From: Armatimonadota bacterium
Lineage (GTDB): Bacteria > Armatimonadota > UBA5829 > DSUL01
Direction: 5' to 3'
NCBI GenBank assembly: GCA_020846715.1
Contig: JADLDK010000017.1
Coordinates: 1 to 64,000, forward strand
Length of the DNA: 64,000 nucleotides
A program made the translations under genes and the position numbers. Position 1 is the first letter of the stretch; each line of letters opens with the position of its first letter. Below, in pieces: positions 34,657 to 44,272 of the stretch. The notes below the pieces were generated by a model, which was not told where the DNA came from, ran no database searches, and saw only the letters and a list, made by a program, of their open reading frames with translations.

Positions 34657-36774
34657 ATGAAAATGAAAGCGGTTCAATATCAGATGATACGTAGAGGCCT
34701 TTTGCGTGTCCTCAGATGGCCAAGCCCGCGTCTATTGAGCCTGTGGGCGCTGCTGGCTGTGATAGCGTCCGTGTCTTTGGCGAGTAGCGGGCTGACCCAG
34801 GAGATTGCTACTGACTCCGACCATTTTGAGCAGACTGTTCAACAGGCTATCAGCAGAGTCAAACCAGCGCTCATCCGCATTATGGTGGTAGAGGCTAACT
34901 ACGATGAGGGCAGGGAGAGCAAGGACGAAGCAGCCGGCAGTGGCGTCGTGATTTCCCCGGAAGGCTATGCCGTTACAAATCATCACGTCGCGGGCGAGGC
35001 AAAAAGCATGGTCGTCACGCTCTCCACAAAGGAGGAACTGGACGCGACGCTTGTTGGCACAGACCCACTCTCCGACATTGCGGTAATCAAGCTCAAGGGC
35101 GCTCCCGGCCGCAAGTTCGCGACGGCAGAGTTCGCGGATTACTCGAGCGTGCGCGTTGGGGACAGGGTGCTGGCAATGGGCAGTCCCTTCGCCCTGTCGC
35201 AGTCTGTGACAACAGGGATGGTCAGCAATGTGGAGATGATCATGCCGGAGTTTATGTGGCCCTTCAACAAACTGGAGTTGAGTGGTGAGGACGTGGGGTC
35301 CATGGTGCGCTGGATCGGACACGACGCTCTGATAGCCGGTGGCAACTCAGGAGGCCCTCTGGTCAATCTTCAGGGTCAAATCATTGGCATCAACGAGATT
35401 GACTTTGCGTTGAGTGGAGCCATTCCGTCAAACATAGTCCGGGATGTCGCCGAGCAGATAATCAAGAACGGTCACGTAGTAAGAAGCTGGCTTGGAATTG
35501 ACATACAGCCGCTCCTAAAATCTTCAACTCTGACAGTGGGAGCGCTGGTTGGCGGTATAGTGGCGGACAGTCCCGCCAGTAAAGCCGGGCTGAAGTCCGG
35601 AGACATCATTAAGCAGATCAACGGAAAGCCTGTTACTGTGCGTTTCGGTGAGGACGTGCCAATTTTCAACCAGACGATTGCTGCGCTACCCGTCAATCAG
35701 CCTGTCGAAATCCTTGTCAGCCGCAATGGTAAGGATATAACAGTCAGACCAACGACTGTGGAGCGGGAAGAAGCCGAGCCAAAAGAACGCGAACTGAAAG
35801 CCTGGGGTATCACGGTGCGCAATATATCGTCCCCTATTGCCCGTGATCTAGGGCGGGACAAGATGTCTGGCGCAATGGTAACAGGCGTAACCACAAGCGG
35901 TCCAGCGGCAGATGCCAAGCCTCCGATCCAGGACAAAGACGTTATCGTGAAAGTTGGCGGGCGACCGATCAAGAGCGTCGCGGAGCTTGTCAAGGTTACC
36001 AGCGACGTTATTGGCAAGAGCAAGGAACGTGTGCCCGCGCTTGTAGAGTTCGATAGAAAGACGGAGCGCTACGTCACTGTAGTGAGATTGGGGATAGATC
36101 CGCTGCGCGATCCAGGTTTGGAAGCGGCCAAAGCGTGGGTTCCGATTGGAACTCAAGTTCTGACTTCGGACGTGGCGCAGGCTCTCGGCATTGCAGAGAC
36201 CCAGGGCGTGCGCGTGACAGAAGTCTATCCAAACCATTCTGCCGCCAAAGCGGGGCTCAAGGTAGGCGATATCATTACAAAACTCGACGGAGAGCAGATT
36301 GAGGCTTCACAGCCGCAGGATTTCGAAGTGTTCCCGGCAATGGTGCGCGAAAAGACAATTGGCGATATGGCCAGATTGTCGGTATTGCGTGAGAAGAAAC
36401 CGATGACTATCGAAGTGGAGCTCGAGCCATCACCAAAGCTCCCAAGAGAAATGAAGCGCTACAGGAGTGAAGCCTTTGAGTTCACAGCCCGGAATGCAAC
36501 CTTCTCGGACAAAGACCGCCGTAGATCAACTGGCGCCACGGCCGGTGTCGTGGTCGAGAGCGTGGACGCAGGCGGGTGGGCTGCCGTAGGGCGCCTCGCT
36601 GTGGGAGACAAAATCGTATCTGTGCAGCATATCCCTGTTGAAAACGTCCAGCAGCTCTCCGAGGAGATGGACAAAGTTCGACAGCAAGAACCCAGATCTG
36701 TCGTATTCCAGGTCAAAAGAGGCAACACCGAGCTCTTCGTAGAGATTCAACCTGACTGGACAGTCAAGCAATAG
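34657..36774 (+). CDS. HtrA/DegP-like serine protease with four PDZ domains
   Basis: An envelope protease for damaged proteins. From the ATG at 34657 it is 705 residues, with an uncleaved or cleaved signal anchor at about 26-46. The trypsin-like domain has the full triad: His110 in TNHHVAGE, Asp140 in LSDIAVIKL and Ser231 in GGNSGGPL. It is followed by four PDZ-like repeats (about 272-385, 386-490, 491-600 and 605-700), each with a SPA.KAGLKSGD-type or equivalent turn. DegP has two PDZ domains, so four is unusual. No strong ribosome-binding site precedes the chosen ATG; the frame is open upstream to 34483 but that stretch looks non-coding. A pseudoprotease gene follows after 50 bases. Confidence 0.88.
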   Translation: MKMKAVQYQMIRRGLLRVLRWPSPRLLSLWALLAVIASVSLASSGLTQEIATDSDHFEQTVQQAISRVKPALIRIMVVEANYDEGRESKDEAAGSGVVISPEGYAVTNHHVAGEAKSMVVTLSTKEELDATLVGTDPLSDIAVIKLKGAPGRKFATAEFADYSSVRVGDRVLAMGSPFALSQSVTTGMVSNVEMIMPEFMWPFNKLELSGEDVGSMVRWIGHDALIAGGNSGGPLVNLQGQIIGINEIDFALSGAIPSNIVRDVAEQIIKNGHVVRSWLGIDIQPLLKSSTLTVGALVGGIVADSPASKAGLKSGDIIKQINGKPVTVRFGEDVPIFNQTIAALPVNQPVEILVSRNGKDITVRPTTVEREEAEPKERELKAWGITVRNISSPIARDLGRDKMSGAMVTGVTTSGPAADAKPPIQDKDVIVKVGGRPIKSVAELVKVTSDVIGKSKERVPALVEFDRKTERYVTVVRLGIDPLRDPGLEAAKAWVPIGTQVLTSDVAQALGIAETQGVRVTEVYPNHSAAKAGLKVGDIITKLDGEQIEASQPQDFEVFPAMVREKTIGDMARLSVLREKKPMTIEVELEPSPKLPREMKRYRSEAFEFTARNATFSDKDRRRSTGATAGVVVESVDAGGWAAVGRLAVGDKIVSVQHIPVENVQQLSEEMDKVRQQEPRSVVFQVKRGNTELFVEIQPDWTVKQ

Positions 36775-36824
36775 CAAGCCAAACCTGTCCTGGCGCATTT
36801 GTCCGGCCAGGCTCTGGAGATTTT

Positions 36825-37679
36825 ATGAAAACCAGCGTAATAAGCACAGCCACCCTTGCCATCGCTCTATTGGCATCGAGCCGGGCGCCGGCCGATCTCT
36901 CTGCAGATCAGGCCAGGGATATCCTGAACAAAGTCGCTCCCGCGGTGGTTTCAGTGCGAACGGCCACAAAAACGACGATGGCCATGGAAGGCCGGCAGGC
37001 TGACAAAATAGATCAAGAGAGTGAATCGACCGGATGCGTAGTGAGTCCGGACGGGTTGACGGCGGTAAGCCTGACCGGCATTGACCCGTACTCTTCCTAC
37101 GGAGATATGTTCGCCTCAATGGGAGACGATTTCCGCGTCGATGTGCAGTCGGAGATATCAGATATTAAGCTACGATTCAACAACGGTACGGAAGTGCCGG
37201 CTGAAGTTGTCATTCGGGATAAAGACCTGGATATCGCCTTTGTGCGCCCGAAGAAGAAGCTTGCGGCGCCAGTCCCGTTTGTAGATCTCAGTGCGTCCGG
37301 TGATGCCGAAATATTGGATTCTACACTGGTTGTGACGCGCTTCGGCAAACAGAACCGGTGGGAGACAATGGCCAGCGTTGCGCGGATCCGGGCAGTTTTC
37401 ACAAAGCCACGTAGGATGTTCTTGCTACAGGAGATGGGCGATCGGGCACAGGAGTCTCTCGGGTCGCTGGCGATGTCTCAGGAAGGCAAAACTCTCGGCG
37501 TAATTCTGCTCCGGAGACTGCCAGCTATGGGTAAGAACCGGCCAAACGCTTTTCTCATCGTCCTGCCGGCAAAGGATGTGATGACGGTGGCAAAGCAGGT
37601 GGAGCCATCTGCGTCATCCACCGGGATGTCGCCAGGGCAAAAGTCCACTGCCAAACCGGCAACTGCTTCTAAGAATTGA
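36825..37679 (+). CDS. Degenerate HtrA-like protein (pseudoprotease)
   Basis: The 284-residue secreted protein has a signal peptide (about residues 1-23) and aligns with the trypsin-like part of HtrA. NKVAPAVVSVRT, STGCVVSPDGL and KDLDIAFVRPK correspond to the usual VRPALVRI, GSGVVISPEGY and DPLSDIAVIKL. The catalytic His motif is replaced (TAVSLTG), and no GNSGGP serine motif exists; GDRAQESLGSLAMS lies near its place. The Asp is retained. It lacks PDZ domains and ends in a Ser/Thr/Pro/Lys-rich tail. It is probably inactive, and may regulate or pair with the protease encoded just upstream. Loss of activity is read from sequence; the regulatory role is inference. Confidence 0.75.
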   Translation: MKTSVISTATLAIALLASSRAPADLSADQARDILNKVAPAVVSVRTATKTTMAMEGRQADKIDQESESTGCVVSPDGLTAVSLTGIDPYSSYGDMFASMGDDFRVDVQSEISDIKLRFNNGTEVPAEVVIRDKDLDIAFVRPKKKLAAPVPFVDLSASGDAEILDSTLVVTRFGKQNRWETMASVARIRAVFTKPRRMFLLQEMGDRAQESLGSLAMSQEGKTLGVILLRRLPAMGKNRPNAFLIVLPAKDVMTVAKQVEPSASSTGMSPGQKSTAKPATASKN

Positions 37680-39595
37680 TCTACCAGACTTTGCTTCTGG
37701 TGATAGGCTTGCTGATACTTATGAGTATTTCCTCACCTTCTGACGCCTCAGTTGACCAAGCGCATGATGCGAAAGACTCAAGCGTGCTGTCCACACGGAA
37801 GAGTCCGCATGCGCGCATTCACCCTGTACCCATCAGCTCCGTCCGGATGATGGCCGGTTTCTGGAAGCCCTGGATGGAAGCTAACAGAACGAAGGGACTG
37901 CCGGCGCTACTGGAACAGCTTGAGCAGCATGGAGTTGTGGACAATTTTCGCCGGATGTCTGGCCGTAAGGCTGTGGAGCGCAAGGGACCTTACTTCAGCG
38001 ATTCCGATCTGTACAAGTGGATGGAGGGCGCCGCCTGGGCGGTGGCTTCGGATGAAGATGCAGCGCTCGAATCCAAACTGGACGCAGTTATTGACGATGT
38101 CGCTGCAGCTCAGCGTCCAGACGGTTATCTTAATACCTTCTTTGTGGACGATATAGAGGGTCAGCGTTTTCGTAACCTCAGTACTGAGCACGAGCTGTAC
38201 TGCGCTGGCCATTTATTCCAGGCGGCCATCGCTCATTATCGCGCAACTGGAAAAGCTGCGCTGCTCAAAGTGGCTGAACGCTTTGCGGATTACCTCGTTG
38301 ATCACTTCGGCCCGGGAAAGATTGAGCAGGTTGACGGGCATCCTGAAGTTGAGATGGCGCTCATCGAGTTGTATAGAACGACTGGCAGGAGAAGCTATCT
38401 GGAACTGGCAGGGTTCATGATCAGCGCTCAGCATTTTGCGCTGCGCCAGCAGATCGGTGGGCACGCTGTCCGGGAAGGATACATCGCCGCTGGCGCCGCT
38501 GACTACTTCGCAGAGACTGGAGACGAGGCTCTGCACAGGGCTCTGGATGTCGTTTGGCACGATATGTCTTCAGGCAAGGTGTACATAACAGGCGGTCTGG
38601 GATCCCGTCACGGCGGAGAGGCAGTTGGCAACGCCTATGAGCTGCCCAATGAACGCGCTTACGCTGAGACCTGTGCCGCCATCTCTAACGCCATGTGGAA
38701 CTTTCGCATGCTGGGAATTACTGGCGATGGGCGTTACGCCGACATGATGGAGCGAGCTCTCTACAACGGCTTTCTGTCAGGCGTGTCGCTCGATACAGCG
38801 CACTGGTTTTATGTCAACCCGCTGGCCTGCTGGGAAAGCTATCAGCGCTCAGCGTGGTTTGGATGCACGTGCTGTCCGACAAACGCCGTGCGAATGCTGG
38901 CTTCTATTCCCGGTTATCTCTACGGCACAAGCGATGACGGAATCTGGGTTCACCTGTATGAAGACTCGCAGCTGGAGTGGTGTCTGTCTGATGGCGTCAA
39001 GGTATTACTCACCCAGGAGACGCACTATCCGTGGGAAGGAAAAGTCAGGCTGACAGTCAACCCTGAGCGTGACACTGAATTTTCCATTCATCTCAGGGCG
39101 CCTGCGTGGTGCTCGAAGCTGTCAGTGGCTGTGTGCGGAGAAAAGCTGTCCTCTGAAATTACCAACGGCTACATTACCATCTCGCGCAAGTGGAAGCGAG
39201 GAGACAACGTCGAGCTGACCATGGAGATGCCTGTAGAGCTGATGGAGTCAGACCGGCGCGTGGCGGAAAACCGCGCTTCTGCTGCATTGCAGCGTGGGCC
39301 GCTGGTTTATTGTCTTGAGAGTACGGACAATCCGGGCTTGTCTTTGCGTGGCGTCCAAATCAGCCGAACGGCAAAGTTCGAGCCTCGCTCCGGGCCAGAA
39401 TTGCTGGGTGGAGTCACTGTGCTGGCCGGTGTTGGTACGGAGACACCTTTTGAGGAGGGCGCGCCACTGTACCGCCCTCTGGGAAGTCTGAAGTCTCCTG
39501 AAGCGACACAGGCGCAGTTGACAGCTATTCCGTACTACGCCTGGGCCAATCGCGGAATCTCACAGATGGAAGTGTGGATTCCGCTGGCCGACTGA
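37676..39595 (+). CDS. Beta-L-arabinofuranosidase, glycoside hydrolase family 127 (DUF1680)
   Basis: Releases beta-L-arabinofuranose from arabinooligosaccharides or hydroxyproline-linked arabinans using a zinc-bound cysteine nucleophile. The 639-residue protein has an (alpha/alpha)6 barrel and beta domains. The active site is complete: Glu331 and Cys333 in AYAETCAAI and Cys399-Cys400 in FGCTCCPTN, which match Glu338, Cys340, Cys417 and Cys418 of HypBA1. I chose TTG at 37676 because it gives a signal peptide (LLLVIGLLILMSISS) and overlaps the pseudoprotease stop by four bases (TTGA). It is exported, unlike the cytoplasmic HypBA1. Coupling to an HtrA operon is unexpected. Confidence 0.92.
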   Translation: MIYQTLLLVIGLLILMSISSPSDASVDQAHDAKDSSVLSTRKSPHARIHPVPISSVRMMAGFWKPWMEANRTKGLPALLEQLEQHGVVDNFRRMSGRKAVERKGPYFSDSDLYKWMEGAAWAVASDEDAALESKLDAVIDDVAAAQRPDGYLNTFFVDDIEGQRFRNLSTEHELYCAGHLFQAAIAHYRATGKAALLKVAERFADYLVDHFGPGKIEQVDGHPEVEMALIELYRTTGRRSYLELAGFMISAQHFALRQQIGGHAVREGYIAAGAADYFAETGDEALHRALDVVWHDMSSGKVYITGGLGSRHGGEAVGNAYELPNERAYAETCAAISNAMWNFRMLGITGDGRYADMMERALYNGFLSGVSLDTAHWFYVNPLACWESYQRSAWFGCTCCPTNAVRMLASIPGYLYGTSDDGIWVHLYEDSQLEWCLSDGVKVLLTQETHYPWEGKVRLTVNPERDTEFSIHLRAPAWCSKLSVAVCGEKLSSEITNGYITISRKWKRGDNVELTMEMPVELMESDRRVAENRASAALQRGPLVYCLESTDNPGLSLRGVQISRTAKFEPRSGPELLGGVTVLAGVGTETPFEEGAPLYRPLGSLKSPEATQAQLTAIPYYAWANRGISQMEVWIPLAD

Positions 39596-39617
39596 GAGCC
39601 CATCATAACCAAGAGAG

Positions 39618-40994
39618 TCAGGGCGCCTGAGCAGCCGCCTTGTCAGAGGCATAAAACTGCTTAGCGATGTCTGAGATTCTGGCTTCGCTCGTATTGCCTC
39701 TGTGTACAAGCACGCGATAGGCTAACGTTAGAGACTGCCCTTTCTTAAGCGTGTAGGAGCCATTTTCTGCGCTGTTGCCCGTGAACTCTTTGGCCCCAAA
39801 AGGATTTGCTGCGAACAGACCGTATTCCCGCGCATGCCAGTAGGTCGGAAAGCGGAAGTTGGTCGGATATTCGAGAATCGCGACACCTTCATTGCGTCCG
39901 CCGTTTGGTATGGCCACACCATTTGGCGCTGTCGTGGGAGTCACTCCGTAGTAATCTACCCAGGCGGCGCGCTTGCCCCACGCCTCTTTATCTTTGGAGC
40001 CTTCAGAGGTCTCGATGTGTCCAGAGCCGCCCTTGATTGTCATCCACTTGGGCACACGGATAGCGAAGGTCCCTTCCTTTGTATCTCCGAATGTGACGTC
40101 ACCCTCGCTGGCTTTCAGCGTGACAAAGTAGTCAATCACGCGCGGGTTGTCGATATCCCAGAAAAGAATCGTGCGCTCATCTTGGAGAATGATCTTACCG
40201 CCCGGAGCCTCCCAGTTGTTTTGTGAGGAGATCTTCAGAACATGCGGCGATTGCTCTCGAGAGAGCTTCGTCTCCCGGATTTTGCCTTTGTCGTCACCTT
40301 CGGCCCAGAAGTCAATTCCGTTGACGCTGCCGTGCGCAAACCACAGTCCCTTCTGATGTGGATGGTCCTGATCTTCACCCGGGATGTCCATCATCGGCCA
40401 GTTGCGTACGACATTGACGTAGTCCGGTCCAAAAATCGGCCAGACGAACGGCTTGTCTACAGCCGTGGAGTTGTAGCGGCCAAAGTACTTTCCATCCAGC
40501 ATAGCCGTAATGTCAGCCTGTCCCGGTCCGAAGGCGAGCTTTTGTGGCTGCGGCGCATCTGAGGCTGGTTTGAAGCTGACGGTATATTCTTGCTTCTTAC
40601 CTGTCTCTACTCGAGGCAGGAGAGCGGCGACGTAGCTACGGCTACCAGCTGTAAAGCCAATTCCCCACTCGCTGCCTGTATCTGACCGCAATTGAGGCAA
40701 CGCTTCGGCCTGTACCAGAGGAACCTGAAAGACAGCCGGCCACTCCTGTAAGTCCTGCGCGCCGGCAAGTGACACCACAGCAGGAGGCAGGACCTTCGGC
40801 TTCTGTTTAACTGTCGCAGGTGAAGGTGTGGGAGCAGGTTTCTGCGTCGGCTTTGCTGCAGGCTTCTTCGCTGGAGTTTTGGCGGTTGGCCTCGGTACGG
40901 AGGCGGTCTTCGCGGCGCTCACCCCAGAGACTGGACAAATAACTGACAAGCCGAAACAGAGCGCAACGCCACCTAAAGAGAGAGTACGCGTCAT
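39618..40994 (-). CDS. Secreted PmoA-like / DUF6807 protein
   Basis: The 458-residue product has a signal peptide (about residues 1-27), a Pro/Lys/Ala/Thr-rich linker (about 28-70) and a PmoA-like (PF14100) domain. Visible motifs are FVWPIFGPDYVNVVRNWPM, HPHQKGLWFAHGSVNGIDFW and, later, RNEGVAILEYPTNFRFPTYW and YGLFAANPFG. Despite the name the family is not a methane monooxygenase; it resembles mutarotase-like beta-sandwich enzymes and is common near Gfo/Idh/MocA and ThuA genes. Here it lies 114 bases downstream of such a gene, beyond a possible hairpin (41030-41062). A role in unusual sugar catabolism is likely but undefined. Confidence 0.85.
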   Translation of the reverse strand: MTRTLSLGGVALCFGLSVICPVSGVSAAKTASVPRPTAKTPAKKPAAKPTQKPAPTPSPATVKQKPKVLPPAVVSLAGAQDLQEWPAVFQVPLVQAEALPQLRSDTGSEWGIGFTAGSRSYVAALLPRVETGKKQEYTVSFKPASDAPQPQKLAFGPGQADITAMLDGKYFGRYNSTAVDKPFVWPIFGPDYVNVVRNWPMMDIPGEDQDHPHQKGLWFAHGSVNGIDFWAEGDDKGKIRETKLSREQSPHVLKISSQNNWEAPGGKIILQDERTILFWDIDNPRVIDYFVTLKASEGDVTFGDTKEGTFAIRVPKWMTIKGGSGHIETSEGSKDKEAWGKRAAWVDYYGVTPTTAPNGVAIPNGGRNEGVAILEYPTNFRFPTYWHAREYGLFAANPFGAKEFTGNSAENGSYTLKKGQSLTLAYRVLVHRGNTSEARISDIAKQFYASDKAAAQAP

Positions 40995-41108
40995 TGAACT
41001 GCTGGATTCCTTTCCGCTTGGATCAGCCTGATTAGCGCTACGGCATCAAGAGCAGGCTAATCCGGTAGGATTGTTCCACTATCAAACAGCTTCGCTGTAT
41101 CTGAGATA

Positions 41109-42395
41109 TCAGTACACAAACATGTCCGGAGTAATCGCGACTTTCGTACCCTTCTCTGCTGCTTCGTTGGCTTTGATGGAGGCGACACACGCCTGCAATG
41201 CGGTGTCGCGATTACACTTCGGCTGTTTTCCGGTGCGCACGCTGTCAAAAAACTCAACAAGTTCCACGTAGTAGTCGCTCTTCTTGGCCTTGTTCGCACC
41301 CGTCAAACTCTCACCCGCCGCCTGAGCCTCTTCTTTGCGCGTCGCCTGCGCATCGAGAATGATAGCCTCTTTGCCCTTGGACGTGTCTTTCGCGGCAAGC
41401 GGAGCCCAGACGATGTCGGGAGCTTTGGCTTCTGGATACAGTAACGCCTTCTCAGGCTGGATAATCAACGTACCTTCATCGCCCATAAACTCTTCGCTGT
41501 AGGAATCGTAGGCGTTAGTCGTGATGGATGTGTACGTGCAGCGCACACCGTTCGGATATTCGTAAATTACGCTGATGTTATCGTAGGTGGTGCGCCCGTC
41601 TTTCCAGTAATCAATGCCGCCACTGGCCATGACAGAAGTCGGCGGAGACTGAAGGAACCAGTTGGCTATGTCCATCTGATGGCTGCCGAGCTCCGCCATC
41701 AAACCGTGCGAAAACTCCTTGTACATTCGCCAGTTCAGCAGTTTTTCGTACTTGGCGTCGGGAATATCCCGGCGCCAGCTTCCATTCCTGTGCCATTGGG
41801 CCCGGACCTGAGTAATTCTGCCCAGGACGTTCTCTTTGGTGATTGCGTCGAAAGCTCTGCCGTAGTTTTCATTGACGCGCCGCTGGTGCCCGAGCTGAAG
41901 TATCTTCTTTTCGTCGCGTGAAGTTCGCGCCATGTCCTTGGCTTGGTCAATGGAGTAGGCCATCATCTTCTCGCAAAAAACATGCTTTCCAGCCTTCAGC
42001 GCGGCTATGGTGATCGGTGCGTGTAGATACAGAGGTGTGGCAATGATTACCGCCTGAATGTCTTTGCGGTCCAGCAGCCTTCTATAGTCGTCGTAGCCTT
42101 CAGCTCCCTTGGCCACGACTTTGGACTTCTCCAGATGAGGTGGATAAATGTCGCACGTGGCGACCATCTGCACACCAGGGACAGCAACCGCATGGCCCAG
42201 CAGCAGGGTACCCTGACTGCCTGTCCCGATGATGCCAGCTTTGATAGGCTCCGCATTCGACGGGCTGGTGGCGACACTGGCATTTTCTGCGAGCACAGAT
42301 CCGGCCACTCCTGCCGTCAATACGGCCGCAGCAGAGCTTTTCAGAAAGTCTCTGCGTGTTATACCAACCCCATTGTCCTGTTTTGAACTTTTCAT
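41109..42395 (-). CDS. Tat-exported Gfo/Idh/MocA family oxidoreductase
   Basis: NAD(P)-dependent sugar or inositol dehydrogenase-type enzyme. The 428-residue protein starts with a Tat signal (ITRRDFLKSSAAAVLTAG). The Rossmann domain follows, with AGIIGTGSQGTLLLG and IATPLYLHAPI, and the catalytic-type Lys in HVFCEKMMAYSI. The C-terminal domain has the GSHQMDIANWF motif. Tat export implies folding with bound cofactor before transport, as in glucose-fructose oxidoreductase. GAGGAG precedes the ATG. It follows ApbE by 9 bases and ThuA upstream, forming one operon. Substrate unknown. Confidence 0.92.
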   Translation of the reverse strand: MKSSKQDNGVGITRRDFLKSSAAAVLTAGVAGSVLAENASVATSPSNAEPIKAGIIGTGSQGTLLLGHAVAVPGVQMVATCDIYPPHLEKSKVVAKGAEGYDDYRRLLDRKDIQAVIIATPLYLHAPITIAALKAGKHVFCEKMMAYSIDQAKDMARTSRDEKKILQLGHQRRVNENYGRAFDAITKENVLGRITQVRAQWHRNGSWRRDIPDAKYEKLLNWRMYKEFSHGLMAELGSHQMDIANWFLQSPPTSVMASGGIDYWKDGRTTYDNISVIYEYPNGVRCTYTSITTNAYDSYSEEFMGDEGTLIIQPEKALLYPEAKAPDIVWAPLAAKDTSKGKEAIILDAQATRKEEAQAAGESLTGANKAKKSDYYVELVEFFDSVRTGKQPKCNRDTALQACVASIKANEAAEKGTKVAITPDMFVY

Positions 42396-42404
42396 TTGCT
42401 CCTC

Positions 42405-43325
42405 TTAGTCGCGTTTCTCTGAGCCTTCTTCGCTCACGACAAAAGCTCTTACCCCTGGCTCATCTGAGGTAATCTGCTCAAATTGTATCTCACCCAGCAC
42501 CATCGCCGCTGTTGAAAGCGCGTCGCTGGATGCCGCGCTCTCACACAAAACTGACGCCGACATCGCTGCCTGCGATGGCCAACCGGTACGCGGATCAATC
42601 ACGTGGCTATAGCGCTGGCCGTTCACCTGAAAATACTGTTCGTAGTCCCCTGAGGTGGAAAGCGAGCAGTCGCGCAGTTCAACAACCTGTCCTGAAGACT
42701 GATCATCTCGCGGCGGCCGGATGCGAGCTTTCCATGCTTGAGACTCAGGGCCAAGGCCCAGTCCATAAATGCTACTGAGCCCGGAGTGAATCAGAGCTCC
42801 CTTTACTCCCCGCTGGCGAAGCGTTTCCACAATACAGTCTACCGCATGCCCTTTGCCAAAAGCTCCGAGATTGATTTCTACTCCCAGACTATCAAACGTA
42901 ATGCTGGAATTCTCTGCGCTCAGAACTATGTGATCGCTACCCGTGAACTTCAAAACTCGATCGATCTCTTTCTGCGGTGGCATTTGCGGCTGTCCCTGGA
43001 AAAATCCCCACAGCTTGATAAGAGGTCCTGCCGTGATGTCAAAAGCGCCTTTCGTCCACTCGGATATTAGCTTCGCGCGCTCGATGAGCGCAAACAGATC
43101 AGGAGCAACCTCCACCGGTCTAGCCGAAGCATGCGCATTTAGAAAAGATATCTCGCTGTCAGGTCTGTAAACGCTGAGGCGAGCTTCGAGAGAATCTACG
43201 ATATCAAATGCCGCTCCTGCCGCCGCCAGAAGATCAGCATCCGGAAGTCCCCAGCAGATGATCTCCCACCTGCACGCCATCGCGTGATGAGAGTAGCGCA
43301 ACAGATTACCAGAAGAGAAGCTCAC
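42405..43325 (-). CDS. apbE: FAD:protein FMN transferase, ApbE family
   Basis: ApbE covalently attaches FMN to Thr or Ser of target proteins. The 306-residue protein has the family motifs HAMACRWEI at the start, FDITAGPLIKLWGF, VEINLGAFGKGHAVD, the metal-binding YSHVIDPRTGWPS and SDALSTAAMVLG. There is no signal peptide or lipobox, unlike most ApbE proteins, so it may work in the cytoplasm. Its ATG overlaps the ThuA gene by four bases (ATGA). I see no obvious S(T)GATxT flavinylation motif in the neighbouring oxidoreductase, so its target is unknown. Confidence 0.92.
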   Translation of the reverse strand: MSFSSGNLLRYSHHAMACRWEIICWGLPDADLLAAAGAAFDIVDSLEARLSVYRPDSEISFLNAHASARPVEVAPDLFALIERAKLISEWTKGAFDITAGPLIKLWGFFQGQPQMPPQKEIDRVLKFTGSDHIVLSAENSSITFDSLGVEINLGAFGKGHAVDCIVETLRQRGVKGALIHSGLSSIYGLGLGPESQAWKARIRPPRDDQSSGQVVELRDCSLSTSGDYEQYFQVNGQRYSHVIDPRTGWPSQAAMSASVLCESAASSDALSTAAMVLGEIQFEQITSDEPGVRAFVVSEEGSEKRD

Positions 43326-44137
43326 CGGATAGAGTCTGCGGATGATTTCTGCAACGTTGGCGGGAATGGAATGTCCTTTACGGCGCGCCCGGCAGCCCAG
43401 TACATAGCGCGTAGATTAATTCGCTGAAAATCCGGGTCGTTCCAGGTCTTGCTGTCGTGTCCAAGGACATTGACGAACACCCGGCCCTTTCCATACATAC
43501 GGGTCCAAATTGCGGGATATTTTCCTTCCCGCAGAGCAAGTACGTGAAAGCTGTCTCCGGGATAGAACACATGCCCATAGTCTTCATCCACAACGCTCAG
43601 TTTTTTGATTCCTCGCGTGATAGGATTGGTTTTGTCTGTAATCAAAACGTCAAACGCGCGCTTCTTTCCGTGCCCGTCAAAGCGCCCCGCAACCAGACTC
43701 CAGTAGTCGTCAGACGTCTTCCAGGTTGCCGTAGCTCCGTGAATGCCGACAAATCCACCGCCGCGTCTGACAAAGGACAGCAAACCGTCTTTCTGCTGTT
43801 GTGTGATCTCACCGCCCTGCGTGTAGAAAGCGACGATGTCAAAACCCCTGATTCGCTGCGCAATGAGGGCGTCGCGGTCCTGAGTAAGGGTGACTTCGAA
43901 ATCCCCGCTTCCTTCCATCGGCTTGATCAGAATGGGCGGCAGGTTTACCCAGTCGTGAAACTCACCACCCGTGACAAACAGAACTCTGATCGGCTTCTTG
44001 GGCACTTCAGCGTTACCGTTTGATGGCAAAGATGTCGAGATTATCACAACGAAGCTCACAATCAGTATCGCCGATAACCGTAACCACTGAGGATTCTTTC
44101 TGAACGCTCGTCTGCTACAGTGTTTTGGAATAACCAC
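43322..44137 (-). CDS. ThuA-like domain protein
   Basis: ThuA-like proteins have an amidotransferase-like fold and are linked to trehalose or keto-sugar use. The 271-residue protein has an N-terminal membrane/signal segment (about 22-42) and the family motifs IRVLFVTGGEFHDW, DIVAFYTQGG, GGGFVGIHGATATW and EDYGHVFYPGDSFHVL, and ends with GKGRVFVNVLGHD. I prefer GTG at 44137, with GGAGG six bases upstream. It is the first gene of the ThuA-ApbE-Gfo/Idh/MocA-PmoA operon. Its exact reaction is unknown for this subfamily. Confidence 0.88.
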   Translation of the reverse strand: MVIPKHCSRRAFRKNPQWLRLSAILIVSFVVIISTSLPSNGNAEVPKKPIRVLFVTGGEFHDWVNLPPILIKPMEGSGDFEVTLTQDRDALIAQRIRGFDIVAFYTQGGEITQQQKDGLLSFVRRGGGFVGIHGATATWKTSDDYWSLVAGRFDGHGKKRAFDVLITDKTNPITRGIKKLSVVDEDYGHVFYPGDSFHVLALREGKYPAIWTRMYGKGRVFVNVLGHDSKTWNDPDFQRINLRAMYWAAGRAVKDIPFPPTLQKSSADSIR

Positions 44138-44272
44138 ACATGACCTCCATCACTGAGTTCTCGCGCTGCCTTCATTCTCCTGCACAGTTTGCTGGCAGGA
44201 AGGGCAGGGTGCTTCGACGTATATGCCACCAGAGGACGCCTTCACGGAGACTGCAGGCGTAGGCACTAAGCA

